DNA from: Bacteroidia bacterium
Lineage (GTDB): Bacteria; Bacteroidota; Bacteroidia; Bacteroidales; GWF2-35-48
Direction of reading: 5' to 3'
DNA length: 53,826 nt
Assembly (NCBI GenBank): GCA_016212695.1
Contig: JACREX010000079.1
Span: forward strand, 1 to 53,826
Shown here: positions 40,701 through 50,837 of the stretch, one piece after another
Layout of the letters: each line of letters opens with the position of its first letter
Position numbering within the stretch: the first letter of the stretch is position 1
Notes under the pieces: model-generated
The model's input: only the letters and a program-made list of their open reading frames with translations
Database searches by the model: none
What the model was told of the DNA's origin: nothing
Program-made: the position numbers and the translations under genes

Positions 40701-40904
40701 CTCTTCTGAATATACAGGAGAGCCTGTAGAACTTCCCTGCAGAATGTTTATCCTGAAACTCACATTCTGGTTTGGAATAACTGTACCGCTACTGTTACGC
40801 ACTACAGCCTGGTAGCTGAAGGCATTGGGTGATTGCGCAAAAATATTTTCATTACAGATTGCACAAATAATACAAAAGACGAGGGATAATAAAATTGTTT
40901 TCAT
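37707..40904 (-). CDS. YadA-head surface protein, tandem paralogue with a variant S74-like C-terminus
   Basis: Near-identical N-terminus to 34810-37680; repeated 'PDQTITLSGTGATTVTGTYPNFTINSTDNNTTYSAG' modules; C-terminal 'SSKEFKDRFKELDKQDILLKIENMDLYGWYYKE' and coiled coil. Confidence 0.87.
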   Translation of the reverse strand: MKTILLSLVFCIICAICNENIFAQSPNAFSYQAVVRNSSGTVIPNQNVSFRINILQGSSTGSPVYSEEHSATTNPFGLVNLEIGNGTNSSGNFSTIDWGNNTYYIKVELDINAGNNYTVMGTNQLLSVPYALYSPGNYKAGNGISISNDTIKNTSPNQLVTLTDGSGISITGTYPDFTITNTNPDQTITLNGIGATTVTGTYPNFTIHSTDSNTTYNAGTGINISGGTITNTTPDQSITLSGTGATTVTGTYPNFTINSTDNNTAYSAGTGININGSNQIINTAPDQTVVLTNGNGVSVTGTYPNFTITNTNPDQTITLSGTGATTVTGTYPNFAINSTDNNTTYSAGAGLSLTGSVFNAVFGTSAGIIAEGNHTHSDYTAGGINGNVQFNNNGILGGNTNLYWDNANSRLGIGISNPTTALHLNGTLRITDDSEGADKVLTSDALGNAIWVNPAIGSSTGNANYIPKFISSNSLGNSLLYQNGNYIGLGSSNPLGRFIIKGDSVSSDTVPLFEVKDKDGITVFVVWPTGVHVYVEDTSSAKSQSRGSFAVSGKSSSKSAGVNNYFKISPSNSPDTVRGARILWYPKKEAFYTGNVLIEHPDSVGANSMATGFKSKAKGNWSQALGFQTIARGNYSTAIGRNAVANNENSFAFGNSPQALGIASYAFGANATAQGDASFALGAGAIAQGEGSFAFGSAGIDTAAGIANTTFTAALGKYAFAIGQGSQSMQTGAFCLGTNNIASGQYSMAAGDFSQASGNHSFAANGGIALGDNSIAIGNPIFVSSVTKTNSYLGSATQASGPASIAIGHGAIAHGANSIAIGNTIHDGAAGVFNNTYAAGDFSIAIGTSVMAQSCRSFVIGQYNIFSGDTINWVNTDPLFVVGNGLNSLSRSNAMTVLKNGFTGFNRANVSYPIHVGNLPGNGNGAYLSAGGAWTNGSSKEFKDRFKELDKQDILLKIENMDLYGWYYKETNEYHIWPFAEDFYEAFATGDINNKDVAKYLSAADIAGVGLAAIQELIKENKKFKNKITDLENENIQLKLKIQEIDKLKAEIANIKLLIGTSSNK

Positions 40905-41143
40905 AATTTTTTTAAATTAAGGATATTTCATTGTAAAGATAGTGGAATTTTATCAAACAAAAAAATCAAAAGAATTTCTTTTATGAATTTCAAAAAAATA
41001 CAGTATTTTAAAGGGTTACAGATATACATTATGTCAAACTCGAAAATTACAATATGTATTATGTTAAGAAACGGTATAAAGAGTAAAAATCCGAACTTTT
41101 CTAATAAAGATAAAACCCGATTCGTAAAATTATTCCTGATAAT

Positions 41144-41174
41144 ATTGCCAATTCGAAAATATTATCTAAATTTG
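41144..41174 (+). promoter_or_regulatory. Bacteroidota-type promoter for rpsO-pnp
   Basis: ATTG (41144-41147), 19 nt, TAAATTTG (41167-41174). Confidence 0.55.
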
Positions 41175-41209
41175 CACCTCATTTTAAAATTAATGTAATT
41201 GTTGTAAGT

Positions 41210-41482
41210 ATGAATTATTTGGATTCTGAAAAGAAAAAAGAAATTTTTGAAAAATACGGGAAGTCTAATAAGAACACCGGTTCTTCAGAGGGCCAGATCG
41301 CTCTATTTTCCTACCGTATTGACCATCTCACCGAACACCTGAAGGTCAACAAAAAAGATTTCAGCACACAGCGTGCTCTGATCAAACTCGTAGGCAAACG
41401 AAGAAAATTGCTCACGTATCTGAAAGATAGCGATATCACCAGGTACAGGGCTATCGTAAAAGACCTTGACCTGCGTAAGTAG
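41210..41482 (+). CDS. rpsO: 30S ribosomal protein S15
   Basis: NTGSSEGQIALFSYRIDHLTEHLKVNKKDFSTQRALIKLVGKRRKLLTYLKDSDITRYRAIVKDLDLRK. Confidence 0.95.
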   Translation: MNYLDSEKKKEIFEKYGKSNKNTGSSEGQIALFSYRIDHLTEHLKVNKKDFSTQRALIKLVGKRRKLLTYLKDSDITRYRAIVKDLDLRK

Positions 41483-41490
41483 CGAAACGA

Positions 41491-41519
41491 AAAAGGCAAT
41501 GTTGCAGTTGCCTTTTTTA
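41491..41519 (+). terminator. Terminator/attenuator between rpsO and pnp
   Basis: AAAAGGCAA-TGTTGCAG-TTGCCTTTTTT hairpin with T run. Confidence 0.75.
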
Positions 41520-41548
41520 TTTATATAAAGAATTAAAAAAGATGATGT

Positions 41549-43690
41549 ATGTTTAAAGTAGTAGAAAAAAAAATTGAATTAAGCGATGGCAGAATTATTA
41601 CTATTGAAACCGGGAAATTGGCCAAGCAGGCTGATGGAGCCGTTGTTGTAAAAATGGGTAAGACGATGCTCTTAGCCACTGTGGTTGCCGCAAAAGAAGC
41701 CAAAGAAGATGTGGATTTCATGCCCTTATCTGTGGAATATAAAGAAAAATTTGCTTCTACAGGCCGGTTCCCGGGCGGTTTCATGAAACGCGAATCCAGG
41801 CCTTCAGAATATGAAATACTGATATCGCGCTTGGTTGACAGGGCTCTTCGCCCCTTATTCCCGGATGATTTCCATGCAGAGGTTTTTGTTACGATCAACC
41901 TGATCTCTGCCGACAAAGATATTATGCCAGATGCACTGGCAGGTCTTGCAGCATCAGCAGCTCTTGCTGTTTCTGATATTCCCTTCCATGGCCCTATTTC
42001 AGAAGTAAGAGTAGCCCGGATTGGTGGCCAGATGAAAATCAATCCAACCTTTACTGAGATGGAAAATGCCGACATTGATATCATGGTTGGAGCAACCTAT
42101 GACAATATCCTGATGGTTGAAGGCGAGATGAGCGAGGTATTAGAAACCGAAATGCTTGAAGCCATAAAATTTGCCCATGAAACGATTAAACCACAATGTA
42201 AAATTCAAATGGAGTTGATGGAGCAATTAGGCAAAACCAAAAAAAGAGAATACAGCCATGAAACCAATGATGAAGAATTAAGAAAAACTCTTCATGAATT
42301 TGCATACGACCGGGTTTATAAAACCGCCATGCTGGGTAACCCCGATAAGCACGAACGGGTTGAAGCATTCGAAGCGATAAAAGAAGAATTCCTCACGCGC
42401 TTTACGGAAGAAGAATTAGAAGAAAAAGAATTTCTTGTGAAACGTTATTTCCATGTCATAGAAAAAGAAGCTGTAAGAAACGCCCTGCTCAATGAAGGGA
42501 AAAGGTTAGACGGCAGGAAAACAACAGACATCCGCCCCATTACATGCGAAGTGGATTATTTACCGGCAACCCATGGTTCAGCTTTATTTACAAGAGGAGA
42601 AACACAATCGCTGACCACAGTTACGCTGGGTACCAAGCTTGACGAAAAAATCATAGATGAGCCATTAATACAGGGAACTGATAAATTTACCCTGCATTAT
42701 AACTTCCCTCCTTTTTCAACCGGAGAAGCAAGGCCGGCACGTTTTCTGAGCAGAAGAGAAGTTGGCCACGGCAACCTGGCACACCGCGCATTGAAACGCA
42801 TGGTTCCAGGAGATCCTGAAAATCCTTATGCGGTAAGGATAGTATCCGATATTTTGGAATCCAACGGATCTTCATCCATGGCAACAGTATGCGCAGGAAC
42901 GCTTGCCCTGATGGATGCCGGGATAAAAATTCACAGGCCGGTTTCAGGCATTGCAATGGGACTTATAACAGATAAGACCGGAAGATACGCTATACTTTCA
43001 GATATTCTGGGCGATGAAGACCACCTCGGCGATATGGATTTCAAAGTTACAGGTACAACCAAAGGGATTACTGCCACACAAATGGATATCAAGGTTGACG
43101 GGCTTTCATATGAAGTCCTGTCTAAAGCTCTAAACCAGGCTAAAGAAGGCAGGCTGCACATCCTGGACAAGATGCTGGAAACCCTTAAAGAACCCCGCGC
43201 CGACTATAAACCGCATGCTCCGAGAATTGAAAAGATCATTATTTCCAAGGAATTTATCGGCGCTGTGATTGGCCCGGGAGGAAAGATTATTCAGGATATA
43301 CAGACAAAAACCGGCACTACCATTACCATTGAAGAAATAGGCGATACAGGCGTTGTTGAAGTATTTGCAGAAAACAGGGATTCCATTGTTGCCGCTATCA
43401 AAAGAATCAAAGGCATTGTTGCTATTCCTGAAATCGGTGAAGTATATAAAGGTATTGTAAAATCCATTCAGCCATACGGAGCTTTTGTAGAATTTCTTCC
43501 AAATAAAGACGGTTTGCTGCATATCTCGGAAATTGAATGGCGCCGCCTGAAAACGGTTGAAGAAGTCTTAAAAGAAGGCGATGAAATTGATGTAAAACTT
43601 ATTGATGTGGATAAGAAGACCGGCAAGTATAAACTTTCCAGAAAAGCGATACTACCAAAACCGGATAATTTCAAAGAGAATCGTGAATAA
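41549..43690 (+). CDS. pnp: Polyribonucleotide nucleotidyltransferase
   Basis: Two RNase PH domains, KH '[22 protein letters not shown]' and S1 '[33 protein letters not shown]'. Confidence 0.96.
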   Translation: MFKVVEKKIELSDGRIITIETGKLAKQADGAVVVKMGKTMLLATVVAAKEAKEDVDFMPLSVEYKEKFASTGRFPGGFMKRESRPSEYEILISRLVDRALRPLFPDDFHAEVFVTINLISADKDIMPDALAGLAASAALAVSDIPFHGPISEVRVARIGGQMKINPTFTEMENADIDIMVGATYDNILMVEGEMSEVLETEMLEAIKFAHETIKPQCKIQMELMEQLGKTKKREYSHETNDEELRKTLHEFAYDRVYKTAMLGNPDKHERVEAFEAIKEEFLTRFTEEELEEKEFLVKRYFHVIEKEAVRNALLNEGKRLDGRKTTDIRPITCEVDYLPATHGSALFTRGETQSLTTVTLGTKLDEKIIDEPLIQGTDKFTLHYNFPPFSTGEARPARFLSRREVGHGNLAHRALKRMVPGDPENPYAVRIVSDILESNGSSSMATVCAGTLALMDAGIKIHRPVSGIAMGLITDKTGRYAILSDILGDEDHLGDMDFKVTGTTKGITATQMDIKVDGLSYEVLSKALNQAKEGRLHILDKMLETLKEPRADYKPHAPRIEKIIISKEFIGAVIGPGGKIIQDIQTKTGTTITIEEIGDTGVVEVFAENRDSIVAAIKRIKGIVAIPEIGEVYKGIVKSIQPYGAFVEFLPNKDGLLHISEIEWRRLKTVEEVLKEGDEIDVKLIDVDKKTGKYKLSRKAILPKPDNFKENRE

Positions 43691-43698
43691 AATAAAAG

Positions 43699-43720
43699 AG
43701 CCGGTTTTTCCGGCTTTTTT
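43699..43720 (+). terminator. Rho-independent terminator of pnp
   Basis: AGCCGG-TTTTT-CCGGCTTTTTTT. Confidence 0.8.
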
Positions 43721-43724
43721 TATT

Positions 43725-44648
43725 TTAAAATTTATACAACTCCGTAGTTAAATATCGTTCACCGGTATCCGGAAAAATGACCACGATCAGTTTCCCTTTG
43801 TTCTCTGCCCTTTCAGCAATCTGTATCGAAGCCCATGCAGCAGCGCCTGACGAGATACCGCATAAGATACCTTCGCATCTTATAATATTTTGCGCTGTGC
43901 TGATGGCATCCTCGTTTGAAACTTGGATAATTTCATCAATGATATTCCTGTTCAAAATATCCGGGACAAAACCTGCGCCTATCCCTTGTATTTTATGCGG
44001 AGAAGGCTGGCCACCTGATAAGACAGGCGATGCAGAAGGTTCAACCGCAACAGATTTTATTCCGGGTTTGTATTTTTTTAATACTTCGGAAACACCGGTA
44101 ATCGTGCCTCCTGTTCCAACGCCGCAAACTAAGATATCAATTTTTCCATCCGTATCATTCCATATTTCTTCGGCTGTTGTTCTCCTGTGTATTTCCGGAT
44201 TGGCAAGGTTTTTAAACTGTTGAGGCATAAAAGAATTTGGCGTCATTGCTATCAATTCTTCCGCTTTGGCAATTGCGCCTTTCATGCCCTTAGCTGCTTC
44301 TGTCAGTATAATCTCAGCGCCAAAACTTTTTAATATCGCCCTTCTTTCAATACTCATGCTTTCAGGCATTGTTAAAATTAATTTATATCCTTTTACAGCA
44401 CAGGTAAAAGCAAGAGCAATCCCCGTGTTGCCACTAGTGGGTTCTATGATCGTTGTTTGTTTATTGACCAACCTCCTTTTTTCAGCATCTTCAATCATTG
44501 CCCAGCCTATCCTGTCTTTCACAGAAGAAGCAGGGTTAAAAAATTCAAGTTTTGCAGCCACTTTTGCATACGAATTTCCAGTTATTTTATTCAGGTAAAC
44601 GAGGGGTGTTTTACCGATAAGCTGCCCGATATTTTCTGCAATTTTCAT
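43725..44648 (-). CDS. cysK: Cysteine synthase (O-acetylserine sulfhydrylase)
   Basis: [22 protein letters not shown]...[16 protein letters not shown]...[20 protein letters not shown]; start internal to the listed ORF. Confidence 0.92.
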   Translation of the reverse strand: MKIAENIGQLIGKTPLVYLNKITGNSYAKVAAKLEFFNPASSVKDRIGWAMIEDAEKRRLVNKQTTIIEPTSGNTGIALAFTCAVKGYKLILTMPESMSIERRAILKSFGAEIILTEAAKGMKGAIAKAEELIAMTPNSFMPQQFKNLANPEIHRRTTAEEIWNDTDGKIDILVCGVGTGGTITGVSEVLKKYKPGIKSVAVEPSASPVLSGGQPSPHKIQGIGAGFVPDILNRNIIDEIIQVSNEDAISTAQNIIRCEGILCGISSGAAAWASIQIAERAENKGKLIVVIFPDTGERYLTTELYKF

Positions 44649-44665
44649 ATCTGTAATTTTAAATT

Positions 44666-45754
44666 TTATTTTTTCCCAAACAGAACATTCCATTCGGCAA
44701 TGCCGTTCCTGAGACTTAAAAGATTATTACATCCAAAGCGTTTCTGAAGATAATTTATAGCGCTCATACTTTTTATTCCGTAATTACAAACAAACACAAC
44801 AGGTTTTTCTTTTGAGACCAACATGTTATTTTCAGGAATTTCACTCAAAGGAATCAATTCACGCTTTAGATCAAAATTATTGTACTCTTCCGGATCTCTC
44901 ACATCAATGATTTGAAAATCCTTGCCATCTTCTAATTTACGGTTTAGTTCATCTGAAGTTATTTCCTTAATGTTTGCAGCGGAAATACAAAAATCAGTGT
45001 AATCCTTCAACTCCGTGATATTGGCATGTTGTTCATCCCTGCTGAAATTTACTATATCCATTTTGAAATTTAATGCATCGAGCAGAAGCAGTTTGCCTGA
45101 TAGCACATTTCCTATTCCGGTAATAATTTTAATCACTTCATTTGCCTGCATGGTTCCGATCATTCCGGGCATTACTCCCATGATGCCGACATCCGAACAG
45201 GAGGGTGTTTCGAGAGGATCCGGCGGGTTCGGGCAAAGGCAGCGCAATGTGGGTCCGTTATGATAATTAAAGACCGTAAGCTGTCCGTTAAACCGTTCCA
45301 CAGCGCCGTAAACAAGAGGTTTTTTCAATAATACGCAGGCATCGTTAGTTAAATAGCGCGTGGGAAAATTATCGGATCCTTCAACAATAATATCATATTC
45401 TTTGAAGATATCGAGTGCATTATTTTTGGTAAGTTTAACAAAATGTATCTTAAAATCAATAAAAGGATTCAAAACTTCAAGACGTTCTTTTGCTGCAAAA
45501 ACCTTGGGTTTATCAATATCATGAGTACCGAATAAAATCTGCCGATGAAGATTCGATTCGTCCACAGTATCGTAATCTAAAATACCTATTGTGCCTATAC
45601 CGGCAGCAGTTAAATACAGTAAAACAGGGCAACCCAAGCCCCCAACTCCCACTACTAACACTTTTGCCTTTTTAAATTTTTCCTGTCCCTTCTCTCCTAT
45701 TTCGGCAAGCCTGATATGACGGCTGTATCTTTTAATTTCATCTTCTCTTAACAT
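44666..45754 (-). CDS. ThiF/MoeB-family adenylyltransferase with C-terminal rhodanese domain
   Basis: [64 protein letters not shown]...; rhodanese '[15 protein letters not shown]...[19 protein letters not shown]'. Confidence 0.9.
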   Translation of the reverse strand: MLREDEIKRYSRHIRLAEIGEKGQEKFKKAKVLVVGVGGLGCPVLLYLTAAGIGTIGILDYDTVDESNLHRQILFGTHDIDKPKVFAAKERLEVLNPFIDFKIHFVKLTKNNALDIFKEYDIIVEGSDNFPTRYLTNDACVLLKKPLVYGAVERFNGQLTVFNYHNGPTLRCLCPNPPDPLETPSCSDVGIMGVMPGMIGTMQANEVIKIITGIGNVLSGKLLLLDALNFKMDIVNFSRDEQHANITELKDYTDFCISAANIKEITSDELNRKLEDGKDFQIIDVRDPEEYNNFDLKRELIPLSEIPENNMLVSKEKPVVFVCNYGIKSMSAINYLQKRFGCNNLLSLRNGIAEWNVLFGKK

Positions 45755-45813
45755 AAAAACTAACCTTGATATAATAACAAACCTACATTTTTTTTATAAT
45801 TACACTGTAACAG

Positions 45814-46608
45814 TTAAAACAATTTTGCCATTCTCTTAGCCCTGCAGATGCCTTTGCCAAAAATCTCATAAAAATAAATCCCTGCAGGAATACCAGTACT
45901 TTTAAATTCTACAGAGTAATTTCCTTCCGTTTGCTTTTCGTTCACAATCTCCTTAACAAATTGCCCCTGGTAATCATACACTGCAATTCGAACCCAATCA
46001 TTAAATCCCGGAGGAAGCGAATAGGTAATATTGGTGGCTGAAGTAAATGGGTTCGGATTCGCAGAATAATTGTACTCATTTGATAAAATAATATTTTTTG
46101 AAGTATGAAGCCCGTTATTTGATAAAGGATTCCATTCATGGGTGTACCATTCATATTTGAAAACCGCCGTATCGGAAACCGCAAATATTCCGCTTGATGT
46201 CTGCGATCCGTTCTGATATACTGAGATTGAACTCAACTGAACCGTATCGTTTTTTCGGATCAGACCCGTGTTTTCCAAAGGAAGCCATTCTGCAAGGTAC
46301 CAGCTGTAATTGAACACTGCTGTATCGGAAACAACATAAAGCCCTTCAGTGGTGCTTGTACCGTCATTATAAACGGCGATTAATTTTAATTGTACAATGT
46401 TACCATGCCTTACTAAGCCGTTATTGGAAAGCGGAAGCCATTCGCCATAGAACCAGCTGTAATTCCATACGGCCGTATCGCTGATTCCGAAAATCCCGCT
46501 GTAAGCGCTGCTGTTACTGTAAAATACTGCGACAGATTTTATATATTGAGGAAATACAAAATAACCATTCGATACTAAGAAAATCAGTATCAGTATTTTT
46601 TTTAACAT
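45814..46608 (-). CDS. Secreted protein with three ~50-aa repeats and T9SS sorting domain
   Basis: Repeats 'G.F.VSDTAVFNYSWY..EWLPLSNNGL'; C-terminal 'YSANPNPFTSATNITYSLP...GIPAGIYFYEIFGKGICRAKRMAKLF'. Confidence 0.8.
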   Translation of the reverse strand: MLKKILILIFLVSNGYFVFPQYIKSVAVFYSNSSAYSGIFGISDTAVWNYSWFYGEWLPLSNNGLVRHGNIVQLKLIAVYNDGTSTTEGLYVVSDTAVFNYSWYLAEWLPLENTGLIRKNDTVQLSSISVYQNGSQTSSGIFAVSDTAVFKYEWYTHEWNPLSNNGLHTSKNIILSNEYNYSANPNPFTSATNITYSLPPGFNDWVRIAVYDYQGQFVKEIVNEKQTEGNYSVEFKSTGIPAGIYFYEIFGKGICRAKRMAKLF

Positions 46609-46806
46609 AACCTGTAGTTTTAAGATTCAAAGCTAATAAATTTTCAGGGAAAAACAGAAAACATAATGCAGTATGTTATTTAATGTATGCGAATATGATT
46701 AAAGTCATGTATTATTGAAAATACCTGCTATACAAAATGTTTTTATTATTTGTAAATATACTTTCTTTACATACATTTGAAACCCTAATTTAAATATGAG
46801 AAAAAT

Positions 46807-47574
46807 ATGGAATATGAAATTTTAAAACTTGAAGTACAAAATGGGATCGCCATAGTAAAAATAAGTCGTCCCCAGGCCTTGAACGCACTAAATTCAAAAT
46901 TTTTTAAAGAAATGGATAGCCTGCTTGAATCCATTTCAAAAAGAGATGACATTAAAGTGATGATACTAACAGGCGAAGGCAAAGCATTCGTTGCTGGCGC
47001 TGATATTGCCGAAATGGTGGATATGAATCCGGAACAGGGAAGTAATTTTTCACGGATTGGCCAGAATACATTTTCAAGTATTGAAAAACTTGGAGTTCCC
47101 GTTATTGCCGCTATTAATGGTTTTGCTCTGGGCGGCGGCTGCGAACTGGCTATGGCCTGCGATTTCAGGATTGCCAGCAATGTCGCTAAATTCGGTCAGC
47201 CTGAAGTGAACCTCGGATTAATTCCCGGGTATGCGGCTACTCAACGGCTTCCCAGGATTGTTGGTATCTCCAATGCATTGTATTTATTATGCACGGCAGA
47301 CATGATCACGGCCGATGAAGCATTACGCATGGGGTTGGTGCAAAAAGTCGTTGAACCGGATCAGTTAATGCCTGAGGCTATTGCCATGGCCGGCAGGATT
47401 GCTTCGAAAGGACCTAAAGCGGTTCGCAAAATAAAATATGCGGCAAGGCAAAGTATGCATACTGATTTTGTAAGCGGCAGTGAGTTAGAATCCAAAGAAT
47501 TCGGCTCTCTTTTTGGTAATGAAGGCGCAGAAGGGATGAAAGCATTTCTTGAGAAAAGAAAACCCAACTGGTGA
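46807..47574 (+). CDS. Enoyl-CoA hydratase/isomerase (crotonase-like)
   Basis: RPQALNALNSKFFKEM...GEGKAFVAGADIAEM...ALGGGCELAMACDFRIAS. Confidence 0.92.
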   Translation: MEYEILKLEVQNGIAIVKISRPQALNALNSKFFKEMDSLLESISKRDDIKVMILTGEGKAFVAGADIAEMVDMNPEQGSNFSRIGQNTFSSIEKLGVPVIAAINGFALGGGCELAMACDFRIASNVAKFGQPEVNLGLIPGYAATQRLPRIVGISNALYLLCTADMITADEALRMGLVQKVVEPDQLMPEAIAMAGRIASKGPKAVRKIKYAARQSMHTDFVSGSELESKEFGSLFGNEGAEGMKAFLEKRKPNW

Positions 47575-47637
47575 AAATAACAAAATTCAAATAAATTTGG
47601 CGCTTTAATAAAGAGTATTAATTAAAACTATATTTAT

Positions 47638-48972
47638 ATGGAATATACAGAAAGACTGCAACATGTAACAGTGCTCGGCGCGGCAGGAAAAATGGGCAGC
47701 GGCATCCTGTTGCTCACCGCGATTGAAATGGCCGATCTAAGCCTGAAACCTGAGAACAAAGGCAAACAATTTGTCATGAATGCTATGGATGTTTCTGATA
47801 TGGCTTTATCAGGGCTTATGAGTTATCTCAAAGTACAGGTTCAAAAAGCCGCTGAGAAAAAAGTTGGCCTGTTAAGAAGCGTTTATGAAAACAGGGCTGA
47901 TCTTGTAGATAATGGTGAAATTATTGACCAGTATGTTTTTGATGTTTTAAGTATTGTACGACCCACCGTCTGCATCGAAGCGGCGTATCAGTCAACAATG
48001 ATTTTTGAAGCCATCAAGGAAGATCCTGAATTGAAAATCAAAATTTTTTCACATATCAATCAGAACAATAAAAAAGAACCCTGGTTCTTTACCAATACAT
48101 CTTCAATACCCATTACCAAACTTGATACAGAAGCCAAACTCAATGGCAGGATCATCGGCTTCCATTTTTATAATCCGCCGGCAGTTCAGAAATTGGCCGA
48201 ACTGATCAAAGCCGAATCCACCTTAAAAGAAGTTGAAGAATTTGCGCTTGCCTATGCAAAAAGCCTAAAGAAAGTTGTAGTTCCTTCACATGATTTTGCA
48301 GGATTTATTGGTAACGGTCACTTCATGAGAGATGCATTGCACGGTATTTCGGAAGTTGAACGTCTGACTAAAAACTTCGGCTATACAGAGGCTCTTTATA
48401 TAATAAATAAAGTAAGCCAGGATTTCCTTATCCGTCCGATGGGTATATTTCAACTGATAGATTATGTCGGCATAGATGTTTGTCAGTATATAATGAAAGT
48501 TATGAACGCTGACGTGAAAGATGAAGAAATTCACAGCCCGTTATTAGACAAATTTATCGGGTTAAATGTTAAAGGAGGACAAAATTCCGACGGTTCGCAA
48601 AAAGACGGTTTCCTTAAATATGAAAAGGGGAGACCGGTGGCAATCTATGACATCAATAAAAAATCATACGCTGCTATTGCAGAATTTCAGGCGAAATGTG
48701 ATGATGCGTTGGGGAAACCCCCTGCATCGCTTCAACCCTGGAAAACTGTTATAGGTAACCCGAAAAAAGAAGAGGTATTCAGAAAATACTTCGGCGATCT
48801 GAAAAGCTTGGAAACATTAGGTGCGCAGCTCTCTAAAAAATATGCCGCACGTTCTAAGGAAATCGGACAAAATTTAGTGAAAGATAAAGTGGCCTTTACT
48901 GAAAATGATGTGAACACGGTGTTGCTCACAGGATTCTTCCATGCATATGGCCCGATTAATGATTATTTATAA
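47638..48972 (+). CDS. 3-hydroxyacyl-CoA dehydrogenase family protein
   Basis: VTVLGAAGKMGSGI Rossmann motif; 'FFTNTSSIPITKLDTEAKLNGRIIGFHFYNPPAVQKLAELI'. Confidence 0.85.
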   Translation: MEYTERLQHVTVLGAAGKMGSGILLLTAIEMADLSLKPENKGKQFVMNAMDVSDMALSGLMSYLKVQVQKAAEKKVGLLRSVYENRADLVDNGEIIDQYVFDVLSIVRPTVCIEAAYQSTMIFEAIKEDPELKIKIFSHINQNNKKEPWFFTNTSSIPITKLDTEAKLNGRIIGFHFYNPPAVQKLAELIKAESTLKEVEEFALAYAKSLKKVVVPSHDFAGFIGNGHFMRDALHGISEVERLTKNFGYTEALYIINKVSQDFLIRPMGIFQLIDYVGIDVCQYIMKVMNADVKDEEIHSPLLDKFIGLNVKGGQNSDGSQKDGFLKYEKGRPVAIYDINKKSYAAIAEFQAKCDDALGKPPASLQPWKTVIGNPKKEEVFRKYFGDLKSLETLGAQLSKKYAARSKEIGQNLVKDKVAFTENDVNTVLLTGFFHAYGPINDYL

Positions 48973-48990
48973 AATAAGGAGGATTTTGTT

Positions 48991-50235
48991 ATGACTAAAT
49001 TACGTAGAAAAGTTTATATGATAGCCGGGTACAACACCATTTCGATGGGTACAGGCAGAAAAGAATTCAATCCCAAGAAAGAACGGCCGGGGCTGGAAGA
49101 ATATATTAAAGAAGCAGGCCAGGGAGTGTTGAAGATGATTGGCGGCGCTAAAAATGTGGATGAAGCTGTTATCGGAAATTTCATCGCTTCGCGTTTCAAC
49201 AGGCAGGGAAACCTGGCAGGATTCATTCCATACATAGATGAAGGATTGCGATATATACCATGCACGCGTGTCGAAGGTGCATGCGGCTCAGGAGCATTGG
49301 CTCTCGCTGCAGGCATAAAATCAGTTCTTGCAGAAACTGCTGATGTGGTTCTCGTTATCGGCGTGGAAGTGCAGAACACGGTTAAAGCGATATACGGTGC
49401 GGATATTCTCGCTGCTGCCGGATGGGCCAAAGAAAGAAAAAACGGTCATGCTTATTTTTTCCCGGGCAAATTCAGCGACAGGGCAAAAGCGTACCAGGCG
49501 AAATTCGATGCAGTTAAAACCAGAAAAGCCATGGCGCGCTGGTATCGCAATGCCATTGAAAACGCCCGCCTCTGTCCTACCGCCCAAGAATTTCATAATA
49601 CAACAGAAGACCTTGATGCAGTCGGAATGACTCCTCCGAATCCAAAAGGATTTGTTGACAGCCTGAATGTTTTCGATTGTTCAAAAGTTTCCGACGGTGC
49701 ATCGGCAATCGCCATTGTTTCAGAAGAAGGATTGAAAAAAACAGGAATACCCAAAAGCGAAGCTGTGGAAATTATTGGTTTCGGAATGGCCGAAGATGAC
49801 ATTACCAGGACTCCTGCAGACCTCACCATACTCGCCACTACCCGGACAGCAGTGAAAAAAGCATTCGAATCCGCAGGTATAACCAAAGACCAGCTCGGAA
49901 CTGTTGAATGTCACGACTGTTTTACCATTGCCGGAATATTGGCTACAGAAGCAATCGGTTTTGCCGAACACGGAAAAGGACCTGATTATGTTCTTGCAGG
50001 CAAAACTGCCCGCGACGGTGAAGTGCCTTTCAACACAACCGGCGGATTAGTCGGCTGGGGACATCCCACAGGCGCTACCGGCGTGCACCAGGCAGTAACC
50101 ATATTGGAACAACTGACCGGCAAAGCAGAAGCGAACCAGATTAAAATAAAACCGGAACGTCCCTACGGTTTGTCCATTAACATGGGCGGCGATGATAAAA
50201 CGTTGGTGTCTATTGTTTACAAAAAAGCGGAATAA
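48991..50235 (+). CDS. Thiolase family protein (acetyl-CoA acetyltransferase-like)
   Basis: RVEGACGSGALALAAGIKSV active-site Cys; GTVECHDCFTIAGI; GGLVGWGHPTGATGVHQAV. Confidence 0.88.
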   Translation: MTKLRRKVYMIAGYNTISMGTGRKEFNPKKERPGLEEYIKEAGQGVLKMIGGAKNVDEAVIGNFIASRFNRQGNLAGFIPYIDEGLRYIPCTRVEGACGSGALALAAGIKSVLAETADVVLVIGVEVQNTVKAIYGADILAAAGWAKERKNGHAYFFPGKFSDRAKAYQAKFDAVKTRKAMARWYRNAIENARLCPTAQEFHNTTEDLDAVGMTPPNPKGFVDSLNVFDCSKVSDGASAIAIVSEEGLKKTGIPKSEAVEIIGFGMAEDDITRTPADLTILATTRTAVKKAFESAGITKDQLGTVECHDCFTIAGILATEAIGFAEHGKGPDYVLAGKTARDGEVPFNTTGGLVGWGHPTGATGVHQAVTILEQLTGKAEANQIKIKPERPYGLSINMGGDDKTLVSIVYKKAE

Positions 50236-50246
50236 ATATTTATTTG

Positions 50247-50576
50247 TCAGGAAACGTCTGTCTTTACGGTCAGGCGTTTCTTTTTGTTATGGTTTGAAAT
50301 GTTAAAAGTCAATACAAATTTTTCAGGATATTCTAAAGCTTCCAGTTCTATATCGCAATCAAGTTTTTTCCAATAAATTTGTCGTGGAGACAACATTTTG
50401 AAATCATAAATTTCATCCACTGAAGCTTGTTTGAAAACCGGATAATCAGTAAAAGGAATAAAATATTCTTTGCTTTCAACTAATAAATAAAAGCCCAAAT
50501 GTGTAATAGCTGTTATTGCATTATTGGTTAAAATGTTTTTTCCATTGTGAAATGATTTCATCGCTTTTATTTTCAA
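50247..50576 (-). CDS. DUF2442 domain protein
   Basis: 'NNAITAITHLGFYLLVESKEYFIPFTDYPVFKQASVDEIYDFKMLSPRQIYWKKLDCDIELEAL' matches the DUF2442 pattern. Confidence 0.75.
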   Translation of the reverse strand: MKIKAMKSFHNGKNILTNNAITAITHLGFYLLVESKEYFIPFTDYPVFKQASVDEIYDFKMLSPRQIYWKKLDCDIELEALEYPEKFVLTFNISNHNKKKRLTVKTDVS

Positions 50577-50757
50577 TTATTGTTTGAATTTCTTTTAACT
50601 CTTTTGATGATAAGTTATAAAAGTCAGTCATACTTATTATTGGTTCTAACCAGAATTTTGCCGTTCCGTTTGAAGTGGTTATATGCACATGAATTCTGGT
50701 TTCTTCTCTGCTGTTAAAAAAGAAACGATATTTCCCAATAATAAAAATTGTAGGCAT
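50521..50757 (-). CDS. DUF4160 domain protein
   Basis: MPTIFIIGKYRFFFNSREETRIHVHITTSNGTAKFWLEPI...LKEIQTIIENKSDEIISQWKKHF; overlaps the DUF2442 gene. Confidence 0.82.
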   Translation of the reverse strand: MPTIFIIGKYRFFFNSREETRIHVHITTSNGTAKFWLEPIISMTDFYNLSSKELKEIQTIIENKSDEIISQWKKHFNQ

Positions 50758-50837
50758 ACTCCTTTATTTTTTATTATTACAAAAATATATTATTTTTTCA
50801 GATAAATATTAATTTTGTAAACCTTATTTTTTTTTAC

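Noticed and set aside
24676-40904. Prophage tail-fibre module
   Set aside because: S74 and YadA-head domains also occur in phage fibres, but no capsid, terminase, portal, integrase or lysis gene is present nearby; signal peptides indicate secreted cellular surface proteins.
41533-42084. Minus-strand ORF of 183 aa opposite pnp
   Set aside because: Lies entirely within the strongly supported pnp coding frame; low-complexity Ser/Ile-rich translation typical of antisense shadow ORFs.
47638-48972. Unusual role for the 3-hydroxyacyl-CoA dehydrogenase-like protein
   Set aside because: Although the N-terminal Rossmann motif is slightly unusual, the operon with crotonase and thiolase is a normal beta-oxidation/acyl-CoA arrangement; no evidence beyond that.
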